Assembly (NCBI RefSeq): GCF_963855985.1 | Contig: NC_087093.1 | Span: forward strand, 15,639,001-15,703,000 | DNA: 64,000 bases | Reading direction: 5' to 3' | Origin: Ostrinia nubilalis | Taxonomy: Eukaryota; Arthropoda; Insecta; Lepidoptera; Crambidae | Shown: positions 13,701 through 25,700 of the stretch, piece by piece | Position numbering within the stretch: the first letter of the stretch is position 1 | Layout of the letters: each line of letters begins with the position of its first letter | Notes under the pieces: model-generated | Database searches by the model: none | Seen by the model: only the letters and a program-made list of their open reading frames with translations | Told to the model about the DNA's origin: nothing | Program-made: the position numbers and the translations under genes

Positions 13701-16700
13701 ATGCATTTCCTCCGCCATTTTCCGCAGTTTGGCACCTCACGTCACATCATTTTACCGAAGTCAGCCCTATAGCTTCGGCGCAGTGCCGATCACTGACGTT
13801 TGTCAACAAAATGGTGCTTGACTCTTGAGACAGGCTAAATTACACCATATTGTTAATGACATTGAGCATACATTTTTTAAAATACCTTCGCGAAGTAAAA
13901 CTTCTGTACGCAGTACTTATTATTATTCTGTGGTAATACCTTGTCTCGGTAAAGAAATCATCTTTTAATATTATATTTTTTTTAATAATTTAAGGTGTAC
14001 TGGGGCAACGGCTGTCAGATCATAGCGCCGCACGACCAACTCGTGCTGGAGGAAATCGAGCAGTGCTTGGAGTGAGTAGATGTGACATTATGTTGCTTTT
14101 CTAAGGTTTCATAGTTATCAACCAGTTGCAGTCTAGTGTATAATATACTCCCAAGCCACTTTCGGCTACGGTAACTACGACAAAATTCCTTTAGTCTGCA
14201 ATAAGAGGGCTACGCTGGGCTGCCCTATCATGTGCCCTCACATGGCTACAGTAGCCAGTCTTGTTGGTAAACGTGCGCGAACAATGTCGACACGTTAGGA
14301 CACCGCTGATGTAGTTGTAAGTGATAGCCGTACGCAGACATAACCCAATATAGTGCGTAAAAGTGCAAGGCAAGATGTACCACATTTTTCTCATGTTCGT
14401 CCAGTGACTGCCTGCCATCTTCTTGACATCGTCAGTCCATCGTGCTGAGGAATGTTTATTCAAAGTCAAAGTCAAAGTCAAAATTTCTTTATTTGTTTAG
14501 ACTAATAAATAGTTCTTACAAATCGTCATATGCTCTTAAGGAGCCTCTACATGTCTCATAATCTTTTTACCCTACCAGCGCTTCGAGACCAACATTTGGC
14601 AAGTGCTGAGAAGAAGCGCCGCAACAAACTCACTCTCTATTATTTTACTAGAGTTAATATCTCTGTAAGAATGATTAGTTCGCGTAGTTTGAAAGTTATT
14701 AGCTATTCTGAAATTCTGGCGATGTGCACCCAGAATTGGAACGACTTACAGGGCAGATATGTACCATCCTAGACTGCATCCCACTTAACATCAGGTGCGA
14801 TTGTGGTCAAATACCTGCCTTGTTATGCATAAAAAAAAAAAAAAAAACTTTCAATATTTTTCTTCAGTACTGTTTTAATAGGAATGCTTATTAATCTCAT
14901 TATAGCATACCAGAAGAACACTGGAACATCGATGAGATCCGATCCCATCCCCTAGTCACCGACTGCTTAGATGAGGCCACGACGAAGTACATGGAATACA
15001 TCCGCAGCTCGCTACACCCAGACATTCTAGAGACGAACAAGAAAGCAGCAATAGATACTGTGTACAGCGCTATGCACGGCGTTGGTTATAAATACATTGT
15101 TAAAGCATTCGAAGCCGCTAACTTGAAGGTGAGTTTGTTCTTTAAAAAGTTATTCCTTCACATAATAAACAAAAATAAAATTAATCTAAAATAAATATTT
15201 ATACTTGCTATGAGTCTATGAGTACCTCCTACAATGTCCAAAATATCCAAATTACCGTAACTTTTTGTATGCAGTCTGACAGATTTTTGACGTTTGTCAA
15301 AGTTAATGTAAGATGGTGCAACTCAGCCTTAAATAGTTTAAGTTTAGAGATCACACGATAGGAGAAGAAAATACGACCAATATTATTAGATCGTGACCTC
15401 AATAGTATTAGCGAGGCTACTCCGAAAAACATCCGAAGTTTCGAATGTTGCCATCCCTCTCACGCAAGGCGAGATGCCAGCATGAGCGATGGTGACAGAT
15501 AGACCCGAAACTATGTTAATAATATTTCGGAGTAGACCTGCAGGTCTCTTCTAAAAGCAAACCACAAGCTAGAGAAGATGATGCATGTAACCAAATGTTA
15601 CATGCATCATTTTTAGATAATAATGGTGTAACCATAGAGATCTAGAGAGATGCCTACTAATGCGCTGAGTTCGAAACTCAGTGTCGCATTAGAAATTCAC
15701 ACACACAAGTAATCAAAATTTGTGCTTATCCACTGCGGTGTCAGTACTCAACGTTCGAATAATCTTTAGTACTACGCAAGTAATGTAAACTGTTTACATT
15801 ATGACGTCGCTGCTGTCATCATTGCTTTCACGAGCAATGTGTTCTGTTATTGGACATATAGCTGCGACCCCGGCCTCGCCCCCTTGTCACATCTCCCTTT
15901 AGTTTCTGTGATCGGTAGGTGTAATGGTGCGTCCACACTGGGCGAACGGGCTCGCGCGGCAAACTCGACATCCTGCTCACTCAAGAGCAGTGTGAGCAGG
16001 ATGACCAGCGTGCCGCGCGAGTCCGTTCGCCTACTGTGGACGCACCATTACAACCCGTTCGCGCTAAGTTTGCCGGTCCGTGGAATGCCTCCTCCAACCG
16101 CGATGAAACGCAATAAGTTAGTGATTAACCGCAATTAATGTGTCTTATTTTACGCAAATAGACAATTTTTATCATTAATAAATAAAAAATATTTTAAATA
16201 GGTATAGTTTGTTAAAGTTATAGACGCTTTCCTTCGAGTGACGTCATATCGCCAGCGGCAAACTTATCGCGAACGGATAGTACCGTGTCCGTGATTAAAA
16301 ATAAAATTAACATAATTTTCAGCTGCCAATAAGCGTGCCCGAACAGCAAGAGCCGGACCCGTCGTTCCCGACAGTAGTGTTCCCCAACCCCGAGGAGCCT
16401 GCGTGCTTGGAGCTCAGCACTGGCCTGGCCGAGCGGAGCGCCGCGCGCCTGCTGCTGGTCAACGACCCCGACGCCGACCGCCTGGCCGTCGCCGAGCGGG
16501 ACCACAGGTCTAGGGAGCTGCTCTCTTAGCAACAAGTGTCTTTCAGCAACAAGCGAGTCTCTAAAAGGCGACTTCCAGCACCAGCTAGTCTCTAAAAGGC
16601 GACTTCCAGCAACAATAGTCTCTAAAAGGCGACTTCCAGCAACAATAGTCTCTAAAAGGCGACTTCCAGCAACAATAGTCTCTAAAAGGCGGCTTCCAGC

Positions 16701-19700
16701 AACAAGCTAGCCCCCAATAGGCATCTTCCACATTGCTTTCTGGCTCCCAATAAGCGTGCCCCAGCAAGAGCCAGAGCCGTCGTTCCCGACAGTAGTGTTC
16801 CCCAACCCCGAGGAGCCTGCGTGCTTGGAGCTCAGCACTGGCCTGGCCGAGCGGAGCGCCGCGCGCCTGCTGCTGGTCAACGACCCCGACGCCGACCGCC
16901 TGGCCGTCGCCGAGCGGGACCACAGGTCTAGGGAGCTGCTCTCTTAGCAACAAGTGTCTTTCAGCAACAAGCGAGTCTCTAAAAGGCGACTTCCAGCACC
17001 AGCTAGTCTCTAAAAGGCGACTTCCAGCAACAATAGTCTCTAAAAGGCGACTTCCAGCAACAAGCTAGCCCCCAATAGGCATCTTCCACATTGCTTTCTG
17101 GCTCCCAATAAGCGTGCCCCAGCAAGAGCCAGAGCCGTCGTTCCCGACAGTAGTGTTCCCCAACCCCGAGGAGCCTGCGTGCTTGGAGCTCAGCACTGGC
17201 CTGGCCGAGCGGAGCGCCGCGCGCCTGCTGCTGGTCAACGACCCCGACGCCGACCGCCTGGCCGTCGCCGAGCGGGACCACAGGTCTAGGGAGCTGCTCT
17301 CTTAGCAACAAGTGTCTTTCAGCAACAAGCGAGTCTCTAAAAGGCGACTTCCAGCACCAGCTAGTCTCTAAAAGGCGACTTCCAGCAACAATAGTCTCTA
17401 AAAGGCGACTTCCAGCAACAATAGTCTCTAAAAGGCGACTTCCAGCAACAATAGTCTCTAAAAGGCGGCTTCCAGCAACAAGCTAGCCCCCAATAGGCAT
17501 CTTCCACATTGCTTTCTGGCTCCCAATAAGCGTGCCCCAGCAAGAGCCAGAGCCGTCGTTCCCGACAGTAGTGTTCCCCAACCCCGAGGAGCCTGCGTGC
17601 TTGGAGCTCAGCACTGGCCTGGCCGAGCGGAGCGCCGCGCGCCTGCTGCTGGTCAACGACCCCGACGCCGACCGCCTGGCCGTCGCCGAGCGGGACCACA
17701 GGTCTAGGGAGCTGCTCTCTTAGCAACAAGTGTCTTTCAGCAACAAGCGAGTCTCTAAAAGGCGACTTCCAGCACCAGCTAGTCTCTAAAAGGCGACTTC
17801 CAGCAACAATAGTCTCTAAAAGGCGACTTCCAGCAACAATAGTCTCTAAAAGGCGACTTCCAGCAACAATAGTCTCTAAAAGGCGGCTTCCAGCAACAAG
17901 CTAGCCCCCAATAGGCATCTTCCACATTGCTTTCTGGCTCCCAATAAGCGTGCCCCAGCAAGAGCCAGAGCCGTCGTTCCCGACAGTAGTGTTCCCCAAC
18001 CCCGAGGAGCCTGCGTGCTTGGAGCTCAGCACTGGCCTGGCCGAGCGGAGCGCCGCGCGCCTGCTGCTGGTCAACGACCCCGACGCCGACCGCCTGGCCG
18101 TCGCCGAGCGGGACCACAGGTCTAGGGAGCTGCTCTCTTAGCAACAAGTGTCTTTCAGCAACAAGCGAGTCTCTAAAAGGCGACTTCCAGCACCAGCTAG
18201 TCTCTAAAAGGCGACTTCCAGCAACAATAGTCTCTAAAAGGCGACTTCCAGCAACAATAGTCTCTAAAAGGCGACTTCCAGCAACAATAGTCTCTAAAAG
18301 GCGACTTCCAGCAACAATAGTCTGTAAAAGGCGACTTCCAGCACCAGCTAGTCTCTAAAAGGCGACTTCCAGCAACAAGCTAGTCTCTAAAAGGCGACTT
18401 TCAGCAACAAGCTAGTCTCCAAAAGGCGACTTCCAGCAACAATAGTCTCTAAAAGGCGACTTCCAGCAACAAGCTAGTCTAATAGGCGACTTCCAGCAAC
18501 AAGCTAGTCTCTAAAGGCCACTTCCAGCACCAGCTAGTCTCTAAAAGGCGACTTCCAGCAACAATAGTCTCTAAAAGGCGACTTCCAGCACCAGCTAGTC
18601 TCTAAAAGGCGACTTCCAGCACCAGCTAGTCTCTAAAAGGCGACTTCCAGCAACAATAGTCTCTAAAAGGCGACTTCCAGCACCAGCTAGTCTCTAAAAG
18701 GCGACTTCCAGCACCAGCTAGTCTCTAAAAGGCGACTTCCAGCACCAGCTAGTCTCTAAAAGGCGACTTCCAGCAACAATAGTCTCAAAAAGGCGACTTC
18801 CAGCAACAAGCTAGTCTCTAAAAGGTGACTTCCAGTAATAAGCTAGTCTGTAAAAGGTGACTCCCAGCAACAAGCTAGTCTCTAAAAGGCGACTTCCAGC
18901 AACAATAGTCTCTAAAAGGCGACTTCCAGCAACAAACGTCTCTAAAAGGCGACTTCCAGCAACAATAGTCTTTAAAAGGCGACTTCCAGCAACAAGCTAG
19001 TCTCTAAAAGGCGACTTCCAGCAACAATAGTCTCTAAAAGGCGACTTCCAGCACCAGCTAGTCTCTAAAAGGCGACTTCCAGCAAAAATAGTCTCTAAAA
19101 GGCGTCTTCCAGCAACAAACGTCTCTAAAAGGCGACTTCCAGCAACAATAGTCTTTAAAAGGCGACTTCCAGCAACAAGCTAGTCTCTAAAAGGCGACTT
19201 CCAGCAACAATAGTCTCTAAAAGGCGACTTCCAGCACCAGCTAGTCTCTAAAAGGCGACTTCCAGCAACAATAGTCACTAAAAGGCGGCTTTCAGTAATA
19301 AGCTAGTGTCTAAAAGGCGACTTCCAGCAACAAGCTAGTCTTCAAAAGGCGACTTCCAGCAACAAGCTAGTCTCTAAAAGGCGACTTCCAGCAACAATAG
19401 TCTCTAAAAGGCGACTTCCAGCACCAGCTAGTCTCTAAAAGGCGACTTCCAGCAACAATAGTCACTAAAAGGCGGCTTTCAGTAATAAGCTAGTGTCTAA
19501 AAGGCGACTTCCAGCAACCAGCTAGTCTCTAAAAGGCGACTTCCAGCAATAATAGTCTCTAAAAGGTGACTTCCAGCAACAATAGTCTCTAAAAGGCGAC
19601 TTCCAGCAACAATAGTCTCTAAAAGGCGACTTCCAGCAACAAGCTAGCCCCCAATAGGCATCTTCCACATTGCTTTCTGGCTCCCAATAAGCGTGCCCCA

Positions 19701-22700
19701 GCAAGAGCCAGAGCCGTCGTTCCCGACAGTAGTGTTCCCCAACCCCGAGGAGCCTGCGTGCTTGGAGCTCAGCACTGGCCTGGCCGAGCGGAGCGCCGCG
19801 CGCCTGCTGCTGGTCAACGACCCCGACGCCGACCGCCTGGCCGTCGCCGAGCGGGACCACAGGTCTAGGGAGCTGCTCTCTTAGCAACAAGTGTCTTTCA
19901 GCAACAAGCGAGTCTCTAAAAGGCGACTTCCAGCAACAAGCGAGTCTCTAAAAGGCGACTTCCAGCAACAAGCTAGCCCCCAATAGGCATCTTCCACATT
20001 GCTTTCTGGCTCCCAATAAGCGTGCCCCAGCAAGAGCCAGAGCCGTCGTTCCCGACAGTAGTGTTCCCCAACCCCGAGGAGCCTGCGTGCTTGGAGCTCA
20101 GCACTGGCCTGGCCGAGCGGAGCGCCGCGCGCCTGCTGCTGGTCAACGACCCCGACGCCGACCGCCTGGCCGTCGCCGAGCGGGACCACAGGTCTAGGGA
20201 GCTGCTCTCTTAGCAACAAGTGTCTTCCAGCAACAAGCGAGTCTCTAAAAGGCGACTTCCAGCAACAAGCGAGTCTCTAAAAGGCGACTTCCAGCACCAG
20301 CTAGTCTCTAAAAGGCGACTTCCAACAACAATAGTCTCTAAAAGGCGTCTTCCAGCAACAAAGGTCTCTAAAAGGCAACTTCCAGCACCAGCTAGTCTCT
20401 AAAAGGCGACTTCCAGCAACAATAGTCTCTAAAAGGCGATTTCCAGCAAAAGTTAGTGTCTAAAAGGCGACTTCCAGCAACAATAGTCTCTAAAAGGCGA
20501 CTTCCAGCAACAAGCTAGTCTCTAAAAGGCGACTTCCAGCAACAATAGTCTCTACAAGGCGACTTCCAGCAACAATAGTCTCTAAAAGGCGACTTCCAGC
20601 AGCAAGCTAGCCCCCAATAGGCATCTTCCACATTGCTTTCTGGCTCCCAATAAGCGTGCTCCAGCAAGAGCCAGAGCCGTCGTTCCCGACAGTAGTGTTC
20701 CCCAACCCCGAGGAGCCTGCGTGCTTGGAGCTCAGCACTGGCCTGGCCGAGCGGAGCGCCGCGCGCCTGCTGCTGGTCAACGACCCCGACGCCGACCGCC
20801 TGGCCGTCGCCGAGCGGGACCACAGGTCTAGGGAGCTGCTCTCTTAGCAACAAGTGTCTTTCAGCAACAAGCGAGTCTCTAAAAGGCGACTTCCAGCACC
20901 AGCTAGTCTCTAAAAGGCGACTTCCAGCAACAATAGTCTCTAAAAGGCGACTTCCAGCAACAAGCTAGCCCCCAATAGGCATCTTCCACATTGCTTTCTG
21001 GCTCCCAATAAGCGTGCCCCAGCAAGAGCCAGAGCCGTCGTTCCCGACAGTAGTGTTCCCCAACCCCGAGGAGCCTGCGTGCTTGGAGCTCAGCACTGGC
21101 CTGGCCGAGCGGAGCGCCGCGCGCCTGCTGCTGGTCAACGACCCCGACGCCGACCGCCTGGCCGTCGCCGAGCGGGACCACAGGTCTAGGGAGCTGCTCT
21201 CTTAGCAACAAGTGTCTTTCAGCAACAAGCGAGTCTCTAAAAGGCGACTTCCAGCAACAAGCTAGTCTCTAAAAGGCGACTTCCAGCAACAAGCTAGTCT
21301 CTAAAAGGCGACTTCCAGCAACAAGCTAGCCCCCAATAGGCATCTTCCACATTGCTTTCTGGCTCCCAATAAGCGTGCCCCAGCAAGAGCCAGAGCCGTC
21401 GTTCCCGACAGTAGTGTTCCCCAACCCCGAGGAGCCTGCGTGCTTGGAGCTCAGCACTGGCCTGGCCGAGCGGAGCGCCGCGCGCCTGCTGCTGGTCAAC
21501 GACCCCGACGCCGACCGCCTGGCCGTCGCCGAGCGGGACCACAGGTCTAGGGAGCTGCTCTCTTAGCAACAAGTGTCTTTCAGCAACAAGCGAGTCTCTA
21601 AAAGGCGACTTCCAGCACCAGCTAGTCTCTAAAAGGCGACTTCCAGCAACAATAGTCTCTAAAAGGCGACTTCCAGCAACAAGCTAGCCCCCAATAGGCA
21701 TCTTCCACATTGCTTTCTGGCTCCCAATAAGCGTGCCCCAGCAAGAGCCAGAGCCGTCGTTCCCGACAGTAGTGTTCCCCAACCCCGAGGAGCCTGCGTG
21801 CTTGGAGCTCAGCACTGGCCTGGCCGAGCGGAGCGCCGCGCGCCTGCTGCTGGTCAACGACCCCGACGCCGACCGCCTGGCCGTCGCCGAGCGGGACCAC
21901 AGGTCTAGGGAGCTGCTCTCTTAGCAACAAGTGTCTTTCAGCAACAAACTAGTGTCTAAAAGGCGACTTCCAGCACCAGCTAGTCTCTAAAAGGCGACTT
22001 CCAGCAACAAGCTAGCCCCCAATAGGCATCTTCCACATTGCTTTCTGGCTCCCAATAAGCGTGCCCCAGCAAGAGCCAGAGCCGTCGTTCCCGACAGTAG
22101 TGTTCCCCAACCCCGAGGAGCCTGCGTGCTTGGAGCTCAGCACTGGCCTGGCCGAGCGGAGCGCCGCGCGCCTGCTGCTGGTCAACGACCCCGACGCCGA
22201 CCGCCTGGCCGTCGCCGAGCGGGACCACAGGTCTAGGGAGCTGCTCTCTTAGCAACAAGTGTCTTTCAGCAACAAGCGAGTCTCTAAAAGGCGACTTCCA
22301 GCAACAAGCGAGTCTCTAAAAGGCGACTTCCAGCAATAAGCGAGTCTCTAAAAGGCGACTTCCAGCACCAGCTAGTCTCTAAAAGGCGACTTCCAGCAAC
22401 AATAGTCTCTAAAAGGCGACTTCCAGCACCAGCTAGTCTCTAAAAGGCGACTTCCAGCTACAATAGTCTCTAAAAGGCGACTTCCAGCACCAGCTAGTCT
22501 CTAAAAGGCGACTTCCAGCAACAATAGTCTCTAAAAGGCGACTTCCAGCAACAATAGTCTCTAAAAGGCGACTTCCAGTAACAAGCTAGTCTCTAAAAGG
22601 CGACTTCCAGCAACAAGCTAGTCTCTAAAAGGCGACTTCCAGCAACAAGCTAGTCTCTAAAAGGTGACTTCCAGCAACAATTAAGTCTCTAAAAGGCGAC

Positions 22701-25700
22701 TTCCAGCAACAAGCTAGTCTCTAAAAGGCGACTTCCAGCAACAATAGTCTCTAAAAGGCGACTTCCAGCAACAATAGTCTCTAAAAGGCGACTTCCAGCA
22801 ACAATAGTCTCTAAAAGGCGACTTCCAGCACCAGCTAGTCTTTAAAAGGCGACTTCCAGCAACAATAGTCTAAAAGGCGACTTCCAGCAACAAGCTAGTC
22901 TCTAATAGGAGACTTCCAGCAACAATAGTCTCTAAAAGGCGACTTCCAGCAACAAGCGAGTCTCTAAAAGGCGACTTCCAGCAACAATAGTCTCTAAAAG
23001 GTGACTTCTAGCACCAGCTAGTCTCTAAAAGGCGACTTCCAGCAACAAGCTAGCCCCCAATAGGCATCTTCCACATTGCTTTCTGGCTCCCAATAAGCGT
23101 GCCCCAGCAAGAGCCAGAGCCGTCGTTCCCGACAGTAGTGTTCCCCAACCCCGAGGAGCCTGCGTGCTTGGAGCTCAGCACTGGCCTGGCCGAGCGGAGC
23201 GCCGCGCGCCTGCTGCTGGTCAACGACCCCGACGCCGACCGCCTGGCCGTCGCCGAGCGGGACCACAGGTCTAGGGAGCTGCTCTCTTAGCAACAAGTGT
23301 CTTTCAGCAACAAGCGAGTCTCTAAAAGGCGACTTCCAGCAACAAGCTAGTCTCCAAAAGGCGACTTCCAGCAACAATAGTCTCTAAAAGGCGACTTCCA
23401 GCATCAAGCTAGTCTCTAAAAGGCGACTTCCAGCACCAGCTAGTCTCTAAAAGGCGACTTCCAGCAACAATAGTCTCTAAAAGGCGACTTCCAGCAACAA
23501 TAGTCTTTAAAAGGCGACTTCCAGCACCAGCTAGTCTCTAAAAGGCGACTTCCAGCAACAATAGTCTTTAAAAGGCGACTTCCAGCAACAAGCGAGTCTC
23601 TAAAAGGCGACTTCCAGCAAAAGTTAGTGTCTAAAAGGCGACTTCCAGCAACAATAGTCTCTAAAAGGCGACTTCCAGCAACAAGCTAGTCTCTAAAAGG
23701 CGACTTCCAGCAACAAGCTAGCCCCCAATAGGCATCTTCCACATTGCTTTCTGGCTCCCAATAAGCGTGCCCCAGCAAGAGCCAGAGCCGTCGTTCCCGA
23801 CAGTAGTGTTCCCCAACCCCGAGGAGCCTGCGTGCTTGGAGCTCAGCACTGGCCTGGCCGAGCGGAGCGCCGCGCGCCTGCTGCTGGTCAACGACCCCGA
23901 CGCCGACCGCCTGGCCGTCGCCGAGCGGGACCACAGGTCTAGGGAGCTGCTCTCTTAGCAACAAGTGTCTTTCAGCAACAAGCGAGTCTCTAAAAGGCGA
24001 CTTCCAGCAACAAGCTAGTCTCTAAAAGGCGACTTCCAGCAACAAGCTAGCCCCCAATAGGCATCTTCCACATTGCTTTCTGGCTCCCAATAAGCGTGCC
24101 CCAGCAAGAGCCAGAGCCGTCGTTCCCGACAGTAGTGTTCCCCAACCCCGAGGAGCCTGCGTGCTTGGAGCTCAGCACTGGCCTGGCCGAGCGGAGCGCC
24201 GCGCGCCTGCTGCTGGTCAACGACCCCGACGCCGACCGCCTGGCCGTCGCCGAGCGGGACCACAGGTCTAGGGAGCTGCTCTCTTAGCAACAAGTGTCTT
24301 TCAGCAACAAGCGAGTCTCTAAAAGGCGACTTCCAGCAACAAGCGAGTCTCTAAAAGGCGACTTCCAGCACCAGCTAGTCTCTAAAAGGCGACTTCCAAC
24401 AACAATAGTCTCTAAAAGGCGTCTTCCAGCAACAAACGTCTCTAAAAGGCGACTTCCAGCACCAGCTAGTCTCTAAAAGGCGACTTCCAGCAACAATAGT
24501 CTCTAAAAGGCGACTTCCAGCAAAAGTTAGTGTCTAAAAGGCGACTTCCAGCAACAATAGTCTCTAAAAGGCGACTTCCAGCAACAAGCTAGTCTCTAAA
24601 AGGCGACTTCCAGCAACAATAGTCTCTAAAAGGCGACTTCCAGCAACAATAGTCTCTAAAAGGCGACTTCCAGCAACAAGCTAGCCCCCAATAGGCATCT
24701 TCCACATTGCTTTCTGGCTCCCAATAAGCGTGCCCCAGCAAGAGCCAGAGCCGTCGTTCCCGACAGTAGTGTTCCCCAACCCCGAGGAGCCTGCGTGCTT
24801 GGAGCTCAGCACTGGCCTGGCCGAGCGGAGCGCCGCGCGCCTGCTGCTGGTCAACGACCCCGACGCCGACCGCCTGGCCGTCGCCGAGCGGGACCACAGG
24901 TCTAGGGAGCTGCTCTCTTAGCAACAAGTGTCTTTCAGCAACAAGCGAGTCTCTAAAAGGCGACTTCCAGCAATTAAATAGTCTCTAAAAGGCGACTTCC
25001 AGCAACAAGCTAGCCCCCAATAGGCATCTTCCACATTGCTTTCTGGCTCCCAATAAGCGTGCCCCAGCAAGAGCCAGAGCCGTCGTTCCCGACAGTAGTG
25101 TTCCCCAACCCCGAGGAGCCTGCGTGCTTGGAGCTCAGCACTGGCCTGGCCGAGCGGAGCGCCGCGCGCCTGCTGCTGGTCAACGACCCCGACGCCGACC
25201 GCCTGGCCGTCGCCGAGCGGGACCACAGGTCTAGGGAGCTGCTCTCTTAGAAACAAGTGTCTTTCAGCTGTGCAATGTTGGGCGTTTGTTCACTTTTCAC
25301 CTAATTTTTAATTTATTTTATTTCACTTTGTTTATTCCAAACCATCTATTCAGCGCTGCGTGAGCAGCACTGACAGGGTCGCCATGCAATGTTGGGTGTC
25401 GGGACGATTAAATAAGTAGAGTGACTGCATATTAAGAGCCCATTTATTAAGAGTGTATAACCTTATTACTACCTATGGGACGTGAGTGTGTGCGTAGTGA
25501 CGCGCATACTACAGCTGCAAGATAGTCGTCGATAAGCATCTTCTAGCAACAAGCATCGTCACATAGGCTTATTAAAGAGATTATTCTAGCCATCAATAAG
25601 CGTTTATAGCCATTGAGTCTGTCTCGCACTCTCACTGCGGGCGCCCGTCGCACAGTCGCGACAGCAATATAATTACGCGCGAGCGATAAGGATAGGTAGC

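Larger units (their letters stand above)
16323..25256 (+). repeat. PGM2 exon 7 amplification array with 30-bp minisatellite
   Basis: Sixteen further copies of exon 7 follow the functional one. Their conserved coding segments begin at 16756, 17114, 17532, 17950, 19693, 20022, 20656, 21014, 21375, 21733, 22061, 23099, 23767, 24096, 24730 and 25059. They are nearly identical to each other and differ from the first by losing one GAA codon and by CCAGAG for CCGGAC. All keep the donor CACAG/GTCTAG. The acceptor AG has become GG (TTCTGGCTCCC). Copies are separated by tandem units of about 30-33 bp (TCTCTAAAAGGCGACTTCCA + GCAACAATAG), on the order of 100-150 in total by my estimate. Long open frames on both strands inside the array follow from the repetition and are not genes. 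Confidence 0.95.

Noticed and set aside
16218..25256. Repeated long open frames on the minus strand (92-122 aa, [10 protein letters not shown] repeats) and 63-aa frames on the plus strand
   Set aside because: They are by-products of the array. The plus frames are PGM2 exon 7 plus a bit of intron, and the minus frames are the antisense of exon 7 and the minisatellite. No start context or family supports separate genes.
16560..25256. CRISPR-like appearance (regular 30-bp repeats)
   Set aside because: Repeats are directly adjacent without unique spacers, in an insect nuclear gene intron. It is a minisatellite.
25059..25256. The last array copy as the true exon 7
   Set aside because: It is nearest exon 8, but it lacks the AG acceptor and the original upstream intron. 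The first copy has a canonical acceptor, so it was preferred. RNA evidence could overturn this.
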